This document shows, one piece after another, positions 1 to 5,689 of a stretch of DNA of 9,709 nucleotides (position 1 is the first letter of the stretch; every line of letters begins with the position of its first letter). A program made the position numbers and the translations under genes. The DNA is from JAWLFY01 sp964462125. Lineage in GTDB: Bacteria; Planctomycetota; Planctomycetia; Pirellulales; Pirellulaceae. The stretch is taken from contig CAYWXT010000217.1 of assembly GCA_964462125.1 (NCBI GenBank), positions 1-9,709 of the forward strand, in the 5' to 3' direction. The notes under the pieces were generated by a model. The model searched no databases. It worked only from the letters and a program-made list of their open reading frames with translations, and was not told where the DNA came from.

Positions 1-815
1 ACGCTCGGCTCGGTGAAGGGAAAGAACGACGGGCGGAACCGGATCTCGACGTCTCGCCCGAGATAACTCGATGCAAAGACGCTCAGCACCGTCTTCAAAT
101 TCGCCATCGTCACCTCTTCGTCGACCAGCAACCCTTCCATCTGATGGAACATCGGGAAATGGGTCGCGTCGGGGTCATCGGGACGATAGACGCGCCCCAA
201 CGAGATTACCCGGATCGGTGGCTGCCGCTGTTCCATCACCCGGATCTGCACGGTGCTTGTCTGGCTCCGCAGCAAGCGGCCTCCCTCGGAACCACGCTCG
301 GCGGTGCCGTCGGCGGAGGCCAGATAGAAATTGTCGAGCGGGTCGCGGGCTGGATGGTCCTCGGGAATGTTGAGCGCGACAAAGTTGTGCCAAGGGTCCT
401 CCACCTCCGGGCCCTCGGCCGCCTCGAACCCCATACGCCCCATGATCTCCATCAAGTGGTTGATCGTTTGGGTGATCGGGTGAATGTGTCCGATCGATGG
501 CTGCTGTCCCGGCAAGGTGGGGTCAAAGCCGGGGTCAACTCCCGAGGCATCCTCGCCGCTCAAACGCTCGCTGGCCGATTCGAACGCCGTTTGGATCGCC
601 TGCTTGATCTCGTTCAGACGCTTACCGGCAGCCGGTTTGTCCTCGCGGTCGACCTGTCCGAGCAGCTTCTGGATCTCTTTCAGCGCGCCCTTTTTGGCCC
701 CCAAGAATTTGACCCGCGCTGCTTCCAGCGAGTCCGGATCGGCAACCCGTTCAAACGCGTCGACCGCTTCACGTCCAAACGCCTCGAGCTTGTTCAAGAA
801 ATCCTGAAGCGACAT
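1..815 (-). CDS. pheS: Phenylalanine--tRNA ligase alpha subunit, N-terminal part (runs off left edge)
   Basis: This is the catalytic subunit of cytoplasmic phenylalanyl-tRNA synthetase, which partners with PheT to charge tRNA-Phe. The minus-strand reading starts at ATG 813-815 (MSLQDFLNKLEAF) and stays open for 271 codons to the window edge. PheS proteins are about 330-350 residues, so roughly 70 C-terminal residues are missing. Seen: an N-terminal helical, charged tRNA-binding region (residues 1-90), the linker ending in GHIHPITQT at about 110, then the class II core with EGPEVEDPWHNF, the DNFYLA stretch, LRSQTSTVQIRVM (motif 2 lead-in), VISLGRVYRPDDPDATHFPMFHQMEG, and FRPSFFPFTEPSV at the edge. 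These are hallmark PheS segments. It lies 58 bp downstream of rplT on the same strand, as in the common rpmI-rplT-pheS cluster, and is probably cotranscribed. The Shine-Dalgarno sequence is weak. Several plus-strand open frames across this region are shadows. Confidence 0.96.
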   Translation of the reverse strand, partial: MSLQDFLNKLEAFGREAVDAFERVADPDSLEAARVKFLGAKKGALKEIQKLLGQVDREDKPAAGKRLNEIKQAIQTAFESASERLSGEDASGVDPGFDPTLPGQQPSIGHIHPITQTINHLMEIMGRMGFEAAEGPEVEDPWHNFVALNIPEDHPARDPLDNFYLASADGTAERGSEGGRLLRSQTSTVQIRVMEQRQPPIRVISLGRVYRPDDPDATHFPMFHQMEGLLVDEEVTMANLKTVLSVFASSYLGRDVEIRFRPSFFPFTEPS

Positions 816-873
816 CTCGATCTGATCGGCACCCTTCGTTCGCTCGCCACCGACCCTGCGGCAGCGAATCGAA

Positions 874-1230
874 CTAAGCGGCCAGCGCCTCCTTGACCCG
901 ATCGCAAACCGCCTTGAACCCTTCCTTGTCGGCGATCGCCATCTCCGACAAGGTTTTCCGGTCCAGTTCGATCCCCGCCTTCTTCAGCCCATGAATGAAC
1001 TCGCTGTAGCGAAGCCCCTCCTGCTGGACCGCGGCGTTGATCCGGATGATCCACAGCTTGCGGAACTCACGCTTGCGGACCCGGCGGTCGCGGAACGCGT
1101 ACGCACCGCTCCGCAACAGGGTCTCCTTGACCGTCCGGGTCAGCTTCCCACGACCCCCTCGATACCCCTTCGCCCGCTTGAATAAACGTTTCTTCGACTG
1201 CCGCCGCGCGGCACCCTTGCTCGTACGCAT
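874..1230 (-). CDS. rplT: 50S ribosomal protein L20
   Basis: L20 binds 23S rRNA early in large-subunit assembly, and in several bacteria it represses its own operon. The 118-residue product has the usual length for the family (about 117-120). It opens with the highly basic N-terminal extension (MRTSKGAARRQSKKRLFKRAKGY), followed by LRSGAYAFRDRRVRKREFRKLWI, INAAVQQEGLRYSEFIHGL, and a globular C-terminal domain ending in VKEALAA. The start ATG at 1228-1230 is preceded on the minus strand by GAGGAA about 10 nt upstream. It sits between rpmI (upstream, 214-bp gap) and pheS (downstream, 58-bp gap). The gap before it is long for this operon, so an extra promoter or leader is possible, but I could not identify one. 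Confidence 0.98.
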   Translation of the reverse strand: MRTSKGAARRQSKKRLFKRAKGYRGGRGKLTRTVKETLLRSGAYAFRDRRVRKREFRKLWIIRINAAVQQEGLRYSEFIHGLKKAGIELDRKTLSEMAIADKEGFKAVCDRVKEALAA

Positions 1231-1420
1231 CGCTCGTGAATTCCTCGTGGTGAATAAAGGGTTCAGTTCATGGAAATTTTAACATCGGTTCAGGCCCCGA
1301 GGGTTCGACGTTCGATTCACGTCGCCATCGGTGTTTTGCCCAACCGACAGGAAATCCGGCCGCGCCGGTCTCCCAAGAGTCGTGTTCGTTCGGTTCTCTT
1401 CACGCCGTGACAGGATGGCG

Positions 1421-1450
1421 GGAAGAACCTAGTAGCAGGAAGAACTAGTA
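1421..1450. repeat. Short near-duplication spanning the rpmI stop codon
   Basis: GGAAGAACCTAGTA (1421-1434) is repeated as GGAAGAACTAGTA (1438-1450) with one base deleted and a 3-base spacer. The second copy contains the rpmI stop codon (TAG on the minus strand, 1445-1447). It looks like a slippage duplication. I see no clear function. The rest of the 1231-1444 intergenic stretch shows only the rplT ribosome binding site. Confidence 0.5.
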
Positions 1451-1657
1451 ACTGTGGCCGTTGAGCGCCGCTTGGATCGTCGGCTCCATGCACGGATCGA
1501 CCGGCGCGGTCCCCCGCAGGTTCCGCCGGCGTTTCTTCGTCAGCCCCTTGGCCAGGTGGCTGGTGCCGCTCTGACGATGCATCGCCTTCCCCTTCGCGGT
1601 CAGGCGAAACCGCTTCTTCGTCCCCTTGTGGGTCTTGATCTTGGTCTTGTTTGCCAT
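1445..1657 (-). CDS. rpmI: 50S ribosomal protein L35
   Basis: L35 is a small basic protein of the large ribosomal subunit. The start is placed at ATG 1655-1657, giving 70 residues: MANKTKIKTHKGTKKRF, then RLTAKGKAMHRQSGTSHLAKGLTKKRRRNLRGTAPVDP and a C-terminus ending in NGHSY. The KTHKGTKKRF opening, the central H-L-KK-RRNLR stretch and the length (family about 64-70) identify it. The frame is open 30 codons further upstream, but that extension would include the intergenic hairpin and has no L35 similarity, so the internal ATG is preferred. It lies 70 bp downstream of pyrF and 214 bp upstream of rplT. The usual upstream partner infC is absent here. The short leader contains a strong hairpin that could regulate it. 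Confidence 0.97.
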   Translation of the reverse strand: MANKTKIKTHKGTKKRFRLTAKGKAMHRQSGTSHLAKGLTKKRRRNLRGTAPVDPCMEPTIQAALNGHSY

Positions 1658-1687
1658 GGTGGCCCGTCTGCGTTCAGTAAGTGTGGA

Positions 1688-1719
1688 AGCGGCGGAGAAT
1701 AGCCGAAATCTCCGCCGCT
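1688..1719 (-). promoter_or_regulatory. Perfect 11-bp hairpin between pyrF and rpmI (terminator or leader element)
   Basis: Arms AGCGGCGGAGA (1688-1698) and TCTCCGCCGCT (1709-1719) pair perfectly around a 10-nt loop. On the minus strand it starts 8 nt after the pyrF stop codon and ends 30 nt before the rpmI start. No long U tract follows (TCCACACTTAC), so it is a weak intrinsic terminator at best. It may be a 3' stabilising stem for the pyrF mRNA or part of an rpmI leader. The family role of L20 as an autoregulator binding leader RNA makes the latter worth considering, but no mimicry of 23S rRNA was demonstrated. Confidence 0.6.
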
Positions 1720-1727
1720 GCCAAGGT

Positions 1728-2645
1728 CTACGACGACCGCTGCACAATCTCCGCCAGCGCCGTGTTCATCGCCTCGGTCGCCGCCCGAACCGCCCCCTGC
1801 CAGCGGCGCTCGCCAAACGTTTCCGCGTACTCCGCTCGGCGGTGGGCGAAAATCAGATTCCGGGAGTTGTTCACGATCGCCCCCAAACCGCGGGAATCAA
1901 AGCCTGCTCGGACGTCGTCGGCCTCGCCCCCTTGGGCTCCAAACCCAGGAATCAAGATCCAGCTCTGGGGCATCGCCGAACGCAGTTCGGCCAGCTGCTG
2001 CGGGTAGGTCGCCCCGACCACCGCCCCGACCGGGCCGTAGCCAGAGCTTCCCACGTGCGCAGCGTTTAACTCCTGGACGATCTCCGCGACGTGGCGGTAC
2101 AAGGGAACGTCCCCATCCCTACGGTCCTGCAGATCGCCGCCCCCCGGATTGGAGGTCTTGACCAGGACAAACATCCCCGCCTCCCGCCGCTGGCACTGCT
2201 CGACGAACGGCTCCAGGCTGTCCCGGCCGAGGTAGGGACTGACCGTCAGCGAATCGCTCCCCCAGCGGCTGCGGTCACCGGCGCCCAAGTAAGCGTCAGC
2301 GTAGGCGAGTGCAGTGCTGCCGATATCATTCCGCTTGCCGTCCAGGATCACGATCAGCCCGGCGCGGTTGGCATGCCGAATGACCTCCCCGAGCGCCACC
2401 ATCCCAGCAGGGCCAAGCTGCTCGAAAAAGGCAGCCTGTGGTTTGACACAAGGCACCAAATCGTGCACCGCGTCGATGATCTCGCTGCAAAACTGCAGGT
2501 AGGCCGCTGCGACGCTATCGGTCGCCGTCGGAGAAACGGTGCGACGTATCGGCTCGGGCAGCTGTTCCAGCCGCGGGTCCAAGCCGACACAGGTCGCCGA
2601 CCCGGTGCGGCGAACGGCCGCCGCCAGTCGATCTGCAAACTCCAT
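1728..2645 (-). CDS. pyrF: Orotidine 5'-phosphate decarboxylase, type 2
   Basis: PyrF catalyses the last step of UMP synthesis, decarboxylating OMP in the cytoplasm. With the ATG at 2643-2645 the product is 305 residues, the length of the long type 2 subfamily and well above the roughly 230-250 of classic PyrF. Seen in order: ATCVGLDPRLEQLP near residue 20 (first strand of the TIM barrel), VKPQAAFFEQLG near 70, the catalytic signature ILDGKRNDIGSTA with D102, K104 and D107, SPYLGRDSLEPFV near 138, FVLVKTSNPG near 160, GAVVGATYP near 208, and the phosphate-binding WILIPGFGAQGG near 230. A TTG six bases upstream is in frame, but AGGA lies 7 nt before the ATG and only 1 nt before the TTG, which favours the ATG. 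It is first in the minus-strand block, ahead of rpmI. Confidence 0.95.
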   Translation of the reverse strand: MEFADRLAAAVRRTGSATCVGLDPRLEQLPEPIRRTVSPTATDSVAAAYLQFCSEIIDAVHDLVPCVKPQAAFFEQLGPAGMVALGEVIRHANRAGLIVILDGKRNDIGSTALAYADAYLGAGDRSRWGSDSLTVSPYLGRDSLEPFVEQCQRREAGMFVLVKTSNPGGGDLQDRRDGDVPLYRHVAEIVQELNAAHVGSSGYGPVGAVVGATYPQQLAELRSAMPQSWILIPGFGAQGGEADDVRAGFDSRGLGAIVNNSRNLIFAHRRAEYAETFGERRWQGAVRAATEAMNTALAEIVQRSS

Positions 2646-2725
2646 GCTCAATTCCTAGCAGTGGGGCACCCGTCGCAGGCTCGTCACCCTTGGGGGGCCC
2701 GCTGAAACAAAGGTGAGACTGAAAG

Positions 2726-2754
2726 ACGATGTCGAGGAACGAAGGAATCGTCAA
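2726..2754 (-). promoter_or_regulatory. Possible sigma70-type promoter for pyrF
   Basis: On the minus strand TTGACG (2754-2749) matches the -35 consensus in five of six positions and is followed 17 nt later by CATCGT (2731-2726), a poor -10 match. It lies about 80 bp upstream of the pyrF ATG. The -10 mismatch makes this tentative. The rest of the 2646-2889 gap shows no gene. Confidence 0.25.
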
Positions 2755-2857
2755 CGCCCAATCAACGCGTCCTCCACACCCCCCCAACTCTGGGCCAGCG
2801 GATCGGGATCCGGGCTAGCGGGCCGAGGGCGCGTGCACTAGCATTGGACGCAGAGTG

Positions 2858-2882
2858 GACGCCCGCGATTTCGCGGTGCGTC
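2858..2882. repeat. Hairpin-forming inverted repeat just upstream of tRNA-Pro
   Basis: GACGC (2858-2862) pairs with GCGTC (2878-2882), and CCGCGA (2863-2868) with TCGCGG (2871-2876), leaving one bulged T (2877). It ends 7 bp before the tRNA. It could be a promoter-proximal element or operator, or a processing stem in the tRNA precursor. No U tract follows, so it is not a typical terminator. Confidence 0.5.
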
Positions 2883-2889
2883 TCCTTCT

Positions 2890-2964
2890 CGGGCCGTAGC
2901 GCAGTCTGGCTAGCGCGCCACCTTGGGGTGGTGGAGGTCGCAGGTTCAAGTCCTGTCGGCCCGA
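2890..2964 (+). tRNA. tRNA-Pro (anticodon GGG)
   Basis: The cloverleaf folds completely. The acceptor stem CGGGCCG (2890-2896) pairs perfectly with CGGCCCG (2957-2963), with discriminator A2964. The D stem is GCGC/GCGC around a loop with the conserved GG. The anticodon stem is CCACC/GGTGG around loop TTGGGGT, giving anticodon GGG, which reads CCC and CCU proline codons. The T stem is GCAGG/CCTGT with T loop TTCAAGT. The 3' CCA is not encoded, so it must be added after transcription. A run of six T follows at 2966-2971 and could end transcription. The gene is on the strand opposite to pyrF and next to an integrase gene, so it is the likely integration target of the island. Confidence 0.97.
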
Positions 2965-2971
2965 CTTTTTT
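2941..2971 (+). other. Candidate attL: 3' end of tRNA-Pro plus T run
   Basis: Many tyrosine integrases recombine into the T-arm and acceptor 3' end of a tRNA and leave the gene intact. Here the tRNA 3' half is followed, after 136 bp, by an integrase gene. I looked for a second copy of the T-arm/acceptor sequence to the right, up to 9709, and found none. The partner site, if it exists, is beyond the window. The exact core cannot be set from one end alone. Confidence 0.45.
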
Positions 2972-3004
2972 GAATCGTCGAAAGTACCGTGTTTTCCCGG
3001 TCGG

Positions 3005-3021
3005 AACGCTCCGTGAGCGTT
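3005..3021. repeat. Inverted repeat AACGCTC-CGT-GAGCGTT
   Basis: A perfect 7-bp inverted repeat with a 3-nt centre lies 40 bp after the tRNA. A smaller palindrome AGCCGGCT follows at 3028-3035. No T run follows, so termination is unlikely. Its place between tRNA and integrase makes an integrase or excisionase arm site possible. Confidence 0.45.
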
Positions 3022-3056
3022 ACCAGCCAGCCGGCTGAGCGACCCGTTCCCAAGCC

Positions 3057-3082
3057 ATTCTTGATATTTCGGTATCAAGAAT
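3057..3082. promoter_or_regulatory. Perfect 10-bp inverted repeat in front of the integrase gene
   Basis: ATTCTTGATA (3057-3066) and TATCAAGAAT (3073-3082) are exact reverse complements around TTTCGG. The right arm ends 18 bp before the integrase ATG and just before its ribosome binding site. Possible roles are an operator for integrase autoregulation, an mRNA hairpin gating translation, or a recombination core, since tyrosine recombinases bind inverted arms around a 6-8 bp spacer. The sequence alone does not decide among these. Confidence 0.6.
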
Positions 3083-3100
3083 CACCGGAAAGGGTTTCCC

Positions 3101-4300
3101 ATGCCGCGCCGAAAGTCCGAGGCACCCAGCTACCGCTACCACGTCAGCGGGCAAGCCGTTGTCACCTTCTGCGGAAAGAACTTCTATCTCGGCCCGTTCG
3201 ACACCCCCGAAAGCCGAGCGAAGTATTACGCCCTGTTGTCGGAGTATCACGCCAACGGGATGACCGCCCCACCGTCAGCGGAGACCCACCAAGGGGAATC
3301 CCCCGTCACGGTCCGCTGCGTCACGGCCGAGTTTCGCGAGCACGTCAAAGTGAAGTACGCGAACAACCGGACCCACGCCTACCACTACAACGGTCTCTGC
3401 ACGACGTTGGAGGACGAATACGGCGACTTTCCGGTCGAGCAGTTCGGGCCGCGGAAGCTGGCGGCGGTTCGGGAGCTGTTCGTCGCGAGCGGCAATTGTC
3501 GAAGCTACGTCAACCGTCAGATCCGCCGAGTGGTTTCGATCTTCCGGCACGGGGTTTCCCGCGAGTTGGTTCGGGCTGATTGTCTGGTCGCACTGGAGAC
3601 GCTGGAACCGCTGCGATACGGCCAAACGACGGCCCCAGAACCCGAACCTGTCGGGCCGGTGGACATCGAAACAGTTCGGTTGACGGCGCGGCATCTGGCC
3701 CCCGCGGTTCGGGCAATGGTCCGAATTCAGGCGGCTACCGGGATGAGACCCGGCGAAGTCTGCAACATCCGGCCGATCGACATCGATCGGCGACCCGATG
3801 GAGTCTGGATCTACCGGCCATCAAGCCACAAGAACACGCACAAAGGAAAAGGTCGGGCAATCCCGCTGGTCGGAGACGCGAAACTCGCGCTCAAGCCGTT
3901 TCTGGAGCGACCAAACGAAGCGTTCTGTTTCTCACCTGCCGAGTCGAGGGCATGGCACCTGGAGCAGAAACGGAAAGCCCGCAAGACGCCCGAGAAGTAC
4001 GGGAACCGACCCGGAACGAATCGCAAAGAGAGCCCCAAGCGGAACCCGGGAGAGAAGTACACCAAGGATTCATACCGGCAGGCAATCCGACGAGCCGCCA
4101 AGGCCGCGAAAACCGACCACTGGTTCCCGTACCAGCTGCGCCACACCGCGGCGAGCGTCATTCGGGAAGCACTCGGCGTTGAGGCCGCGCAAGCCGTCCT
4201 GGGGCATTCACACGCGGCGATGACCGAGCATTACGCCAAGCAATCACTGGAGGCCGCAATTCGGGCGTCTGTGGCTGGTCCATCGGTCGGAGCTGAGTAA
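3101..4300 (+). CDS. Tyrosine recombinase / site-specific integrase
   Basis: This enzyme likely integrates and excises the island at the tRNA-Pro. The 399-residue product starts at ATG 3101, with GGAAAGGG ending 6 nt upstream. Domains: an N-terminal basic beta-strand region (YRYHVSGQAVVTFCGKNFYL to GPFDTPESRAKYYALL, residues 11-46) like an arm-site-binding domain; a helical core-binding domain at about 70-170; the catalytic domain at about 190-385. Catalytic residues visible: R216 (GMRPGE), K244 in the beta-hairpin (SSHKNTHKGKGRAIPL), R347 (YQLRHTAAS), H369 (VLGHS) and nucleophile Y378 (TEHYAK). The position normally held by the first His of the H-x-x-R motif is Y344. A lysine/arginine-rich insert lies at about 289-320. 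Family assignment is firm; the target site is inferred from the adjacent tRNA. Confidence 0.95.
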   Translation: MPRRKSEAPSYRYHVSGQAVVTFCGKNFYLGPFDTPESRAKYYALLSEYHANGMTAPPSAETHQGESPVTVRCVTAEFREHVKVKYANNRTHAYHYNGLCTTLEDEYGDFPVEQFGPRKLAAVRELFVASGNCRSYVNRQIRRVVSIFRHGVSRELVRADCLVALETLEPLRYGQTTAPEPEPVGPVDIETVRLTARHLAPAVRAMVRIQAATGMRPGEVCNIRPIDIDRRPDGVWIYRPSSHKNTHKGKGRAIPLVGDAKLALKPFLERPNEAFCFSPAESRAWHLEQKRKARKTPEKYGNRPGTNRKESPKRNPGEKYTKDSYRQAIRRAAKAAKTDHWFPYQLRHTAASVIREALGVEAAQAVLGHSHAAMTEHYAKQSLEAAIRASVAGPSVGAE

Positions 4301-4320
4301 CAATCAATCGCATCGGGTCA

Positions 4321-4337
4321 GTGGGGTAGCTTCCCAC
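4321..4337. repeat. Small hairpin downstream of the integrase gene
   Basis: GTGGG (4321-4325) pairs with CCCAC (4333-4337), with a possible inner G-T pair. It lies 20 bp after the integrase stop. No T tract follows, so it is at most a weak terminator. The rest of the 4301-4414 gap has GGTCGG-rich repeats (4374-4390) and the ribosome binding site of the next gene. Confidence 0.3.
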
Positions 4338-4414
4338 GCGATCGGATCGACTGCGGCGACACCTTTCCGCTTCGGTCGGTCCGGTCGGCCCGTCTTTAGC
4401 GAGAAAGGTATCTG

Positions 4415-5092
4415 ATGACTGCTGGTCTTTTTTCTGCGATCATGGCCCTGGGGCCAGAGCCACAAAAAATCGTCCGACAGGATCTTGATTCGATCCTCGG
4501 TTTTACTGACTTAGTAGGACGTATGGCGGTTCTCGATCTTGCAGTTTGGGTCGACGGATCAGGTGGATTTCATTATCCCGATCGGCCAAAGATCAACCAT
4601 CGGACTCAGAAGCTCTTGTGGCAAGACAACGACGGACTTGGATCGCTGGTATTGGACCTGTTCGATACAGTAACTTCAGTCCAATACGAGCTCAATCGCA
4701 AGCGAATTGATCGGGGGACAATCGAAGCGTTGGCGGCATCCGGGGAAGTCACCACTGCATTGCAGTCCTTGATTTCAGACATTGATCGCAGCACTGCAGT
4801 GGTACCGCCATCGGCCACAAGTGCCAGTGGAGGTCTGATGCGAGAGAACTCGGCACCACTGCCCGAATCACCGCATCCGACCGGGATCACGCCGGAGAAG
4901 CGGACGCGACCGATGTCGAAATCGGAAGTCGCGAGAATCCTCGGTCGGCGTGGCAACAAAAAGCGGTTTGCTGAATGGACGACCGATTGCATCAATCGCG
5001 GCGTCCTCAGGTATGAGGAAATCAACCGCCAGTCCGGGTTCTATCACATCGACGATTTTCCAGGGCGAGAGGACGAGGTTCGCCCGAAGTAA
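4415..5092 (+). CDS. Uncharacterised island protein with C-terminal DNA-binding-like domain
   Basis: I do not recognise a named family. The 225-residue product starts at ATG 4415, with GAAAGG ending 6 nt upstream, a convincing start. Residues 15-125 look mostly helical, with hydrophobic stretches (ILGFTDLVGRMAVLDLAVWV, LGSLVLDLFDTVTSVQYEL) but no membrane span or signal peptide. Residues 128-165 are a low-complexity Ser/Pro/Thr linker. Residues 167-215 (MSKSEVARILGRRG, then NKKRFAEWTTDCINRGVLRYEEINRQSGFYHIDDFPG) have the rhythm of a winged helix-turn-helix: helix, basic turn, helix, then a beta wing with RQ and F/Y. I have the impression of similar tails in planctomycete island proteins, but this is unverified. 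It sits between integrase and the DUF1580 gene, so a regulatory or replication-accessory role is plausible. Confidence 0.8.
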   Translation: MTAGLFSAIMALGPEPQKIVRQDLDSILGFTDLVGRMAVLDLAVWVDGSGGFHYPDRPKINHRTQKLLWQDNDGLGSLVLDLFDTVTSVQYELNRKRIDRGTIEALAASGEVTTALQSLISDIDRSTAVVPPSATSASGGLMRENSAPLPESPHPTGITPEKRTRPMSKSEVARILGRRGNKKRFAEWTTDCINRGVLRYEEINRQSGFYHIDDFPGREDEVRPK

Positions 5093-5126
5093 CTGCCCAC
5101 AACTGGCCGAAAACTGCCCACAACTG
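5091..5126 (+). repeat. Two 15-bp direct repeats at 21-bp spacing
   Basis: AACTGCCCACAACTG occurs exactly at 5091-5105 and 5112-5126. The 21-bp period is two helical turns, so proteins bound to each copy would sit on the same DNA face. The first copy overlaps the stop codon of the preceding gene. This suggests operator or excisionase/integrase binding sites in front of the DUF1580 gene. Confidence 0.65.
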
Positions 5127-5154
5127 ACAGGCTGCCAGTCCAGCCGCCCCATAT

Positions 5155-5196
5155 TCGCGTTCGTTGCACATCACCGCACACGAACGCGAGTTTTTT
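5155..5196 (+). terminator. Terminator-like hairpin with T6 ending at the DUF1580 start codon
   Basis: TCGCGTTCGT (5155-5164) and ACGAACGCGA (5180-5189) pair perfectly over 10 bp. An inner TGC/GCA can extend the stem past a bulged C, leaving an 8-nt loop. Directly after come G5190 and six T (5191-5196), then ATG 5197. This has the form of an intrinsic terminator for transcripts coming from the 225-aa gene. Its 3' arm also contains the only purine-rich stretch that could act as ribosome binding site for the next gene. Confidence 0.65.
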
Positions 5197-5451
5197 ATGT
5201 CTGTGTCGTCAGAGCAAATCACATCTACCGTCAGCCGGATCTTGTCTGAGGACATGCTTACGATGACCGAGGCACGTCGCGAAATCGCGATGCTGACTCG
5301 GCGCCGCCCCGACAAAAGCACGATGCATCGCTGGACTCATCGCGGAGTCGGTGGGGTTCGATTGGAAGCGATCCGCCTGGGCCGGCAATGGTTCACGAGC
5401 CGCCAGGCTATCACGCGGTTCGTTCACGCCCGCACCACCGCGAGCATCTGA
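5197..5451 (+). CDS. DUF1580-type small DNA-binding / excisionase-like protein
   Basis: The 84-residue product contains ILSEDMLTMTEARREI, then RRRPDKSTMHRWTHRGVGGVRLEAIRLGRQWFTSRQAITRFV. The pattern (helix, H-RW-RG turn, G-RLE--R-GRQW-TS-A---F) is what I know from DUF1580 proteins of planctomycetes. It resembles the MerR/excisionase-type winged helix of AlpA-like proteins: helix-turn-helix, wing, then a helix reading the recognition residues. By analogy it may act as recombination directionality factor for the integrase or as a promoter activator; this is inference. ATG 5197 is chosen. An in-frame TTG at 5164 lies inside the hairpin and would add 11 residues unrelated to the domain. The ribosome binding site is weak (GCGAG, 6 nt upstream) and lies in the hairpin arm. 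Confidence 0.85.
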   Translation: MSVSSEQITSTVSRILSEDMLTMTEARREIAMLTRRRPDKSTMHRWTHRGVGGVRLEAIRLGRQWFTSRQAITRFVHARTTASI

Positions 5452-5479
5452 ACCATTCTTCCGCCACCCAACAAAAAGA

Positions 5480-5506
5480 CCCCCAGCCGTGGCGAGCGAC
5501 CGGGGG
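5480..5506. repeat. GC-only inverted repeat in the leader of the replication genes
   Basis: CCCCC (5480-5484) pairs with GGGGG (5502-5506) across 17 nt. On the minus strand it is followed by TCTTTTT, so it could end leftward transcripts; on the plus strand no T run follows. It lies between the DUF1580 stop and the 47-aa ORF, and may instead be a 5' leader stem of the replication operon. Confidence 0.35.
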
Positions 5507-5545
5507 CAAATGGATCACACACAGAGGCAAGGAGATCCGACCCCT

Positions 5546-5689
5546 ATGTTACACCAATCTTCTCTCGAGCCTAGTCACTCGGTTCCCGCCAAGACGATCA
5601 CCGAACTGCAATCGGAGCGGGATCGCCTTGTGCGAAACATGCACATAGCCGTGGATACTGGCGATGAAGGGGCGTTGAAGTGCCAATGA
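5546..5689 (+). CDS. Small 47-residue ORF overlapping the primase-helicase gene
   Basis: The ORF begins at ATG 5546, with AAGGAG about 11-12 nt upstream, and ends at TGA 5687-5689. The product opens MLHQSSLEPSHSVPAK and continues with a charged amphipathic helix (TITELQSERDRLVRNMHIAV) before ending DTGDEGALKCQ. No family is recognised. Its stop overlaps the start region of the primase gene: by 10 nt if that gene starts at GTG 5680, or as an ATGA overlap if it starts at ATG 5686. Such overlaps often couple translation, so this may be a leader peptide or a small helper of the replication protein. The frame is open further upstream, but that part would run antisense-like through the DUF1580 gene and is not credible. 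Confidence 0.5.
   Translation: MLHQSSLEPSHSVPAKTITELQSERDRLVRNMHIAVDTGDEGALKCQ

Noticed and set aside
144..896. Plus-strand 250-codon open frame
   Set aside because: It is antisense to pheS, whose minus-strand reading shows unmistakable family motifs; long shadow frames are expected in GC-rich DNA.
2649..2651. TTG as start of pyrF
   Set aside because: The AGGA ribosome binding site is only 1 nt from it but 7 nt from the ATG two codons later.
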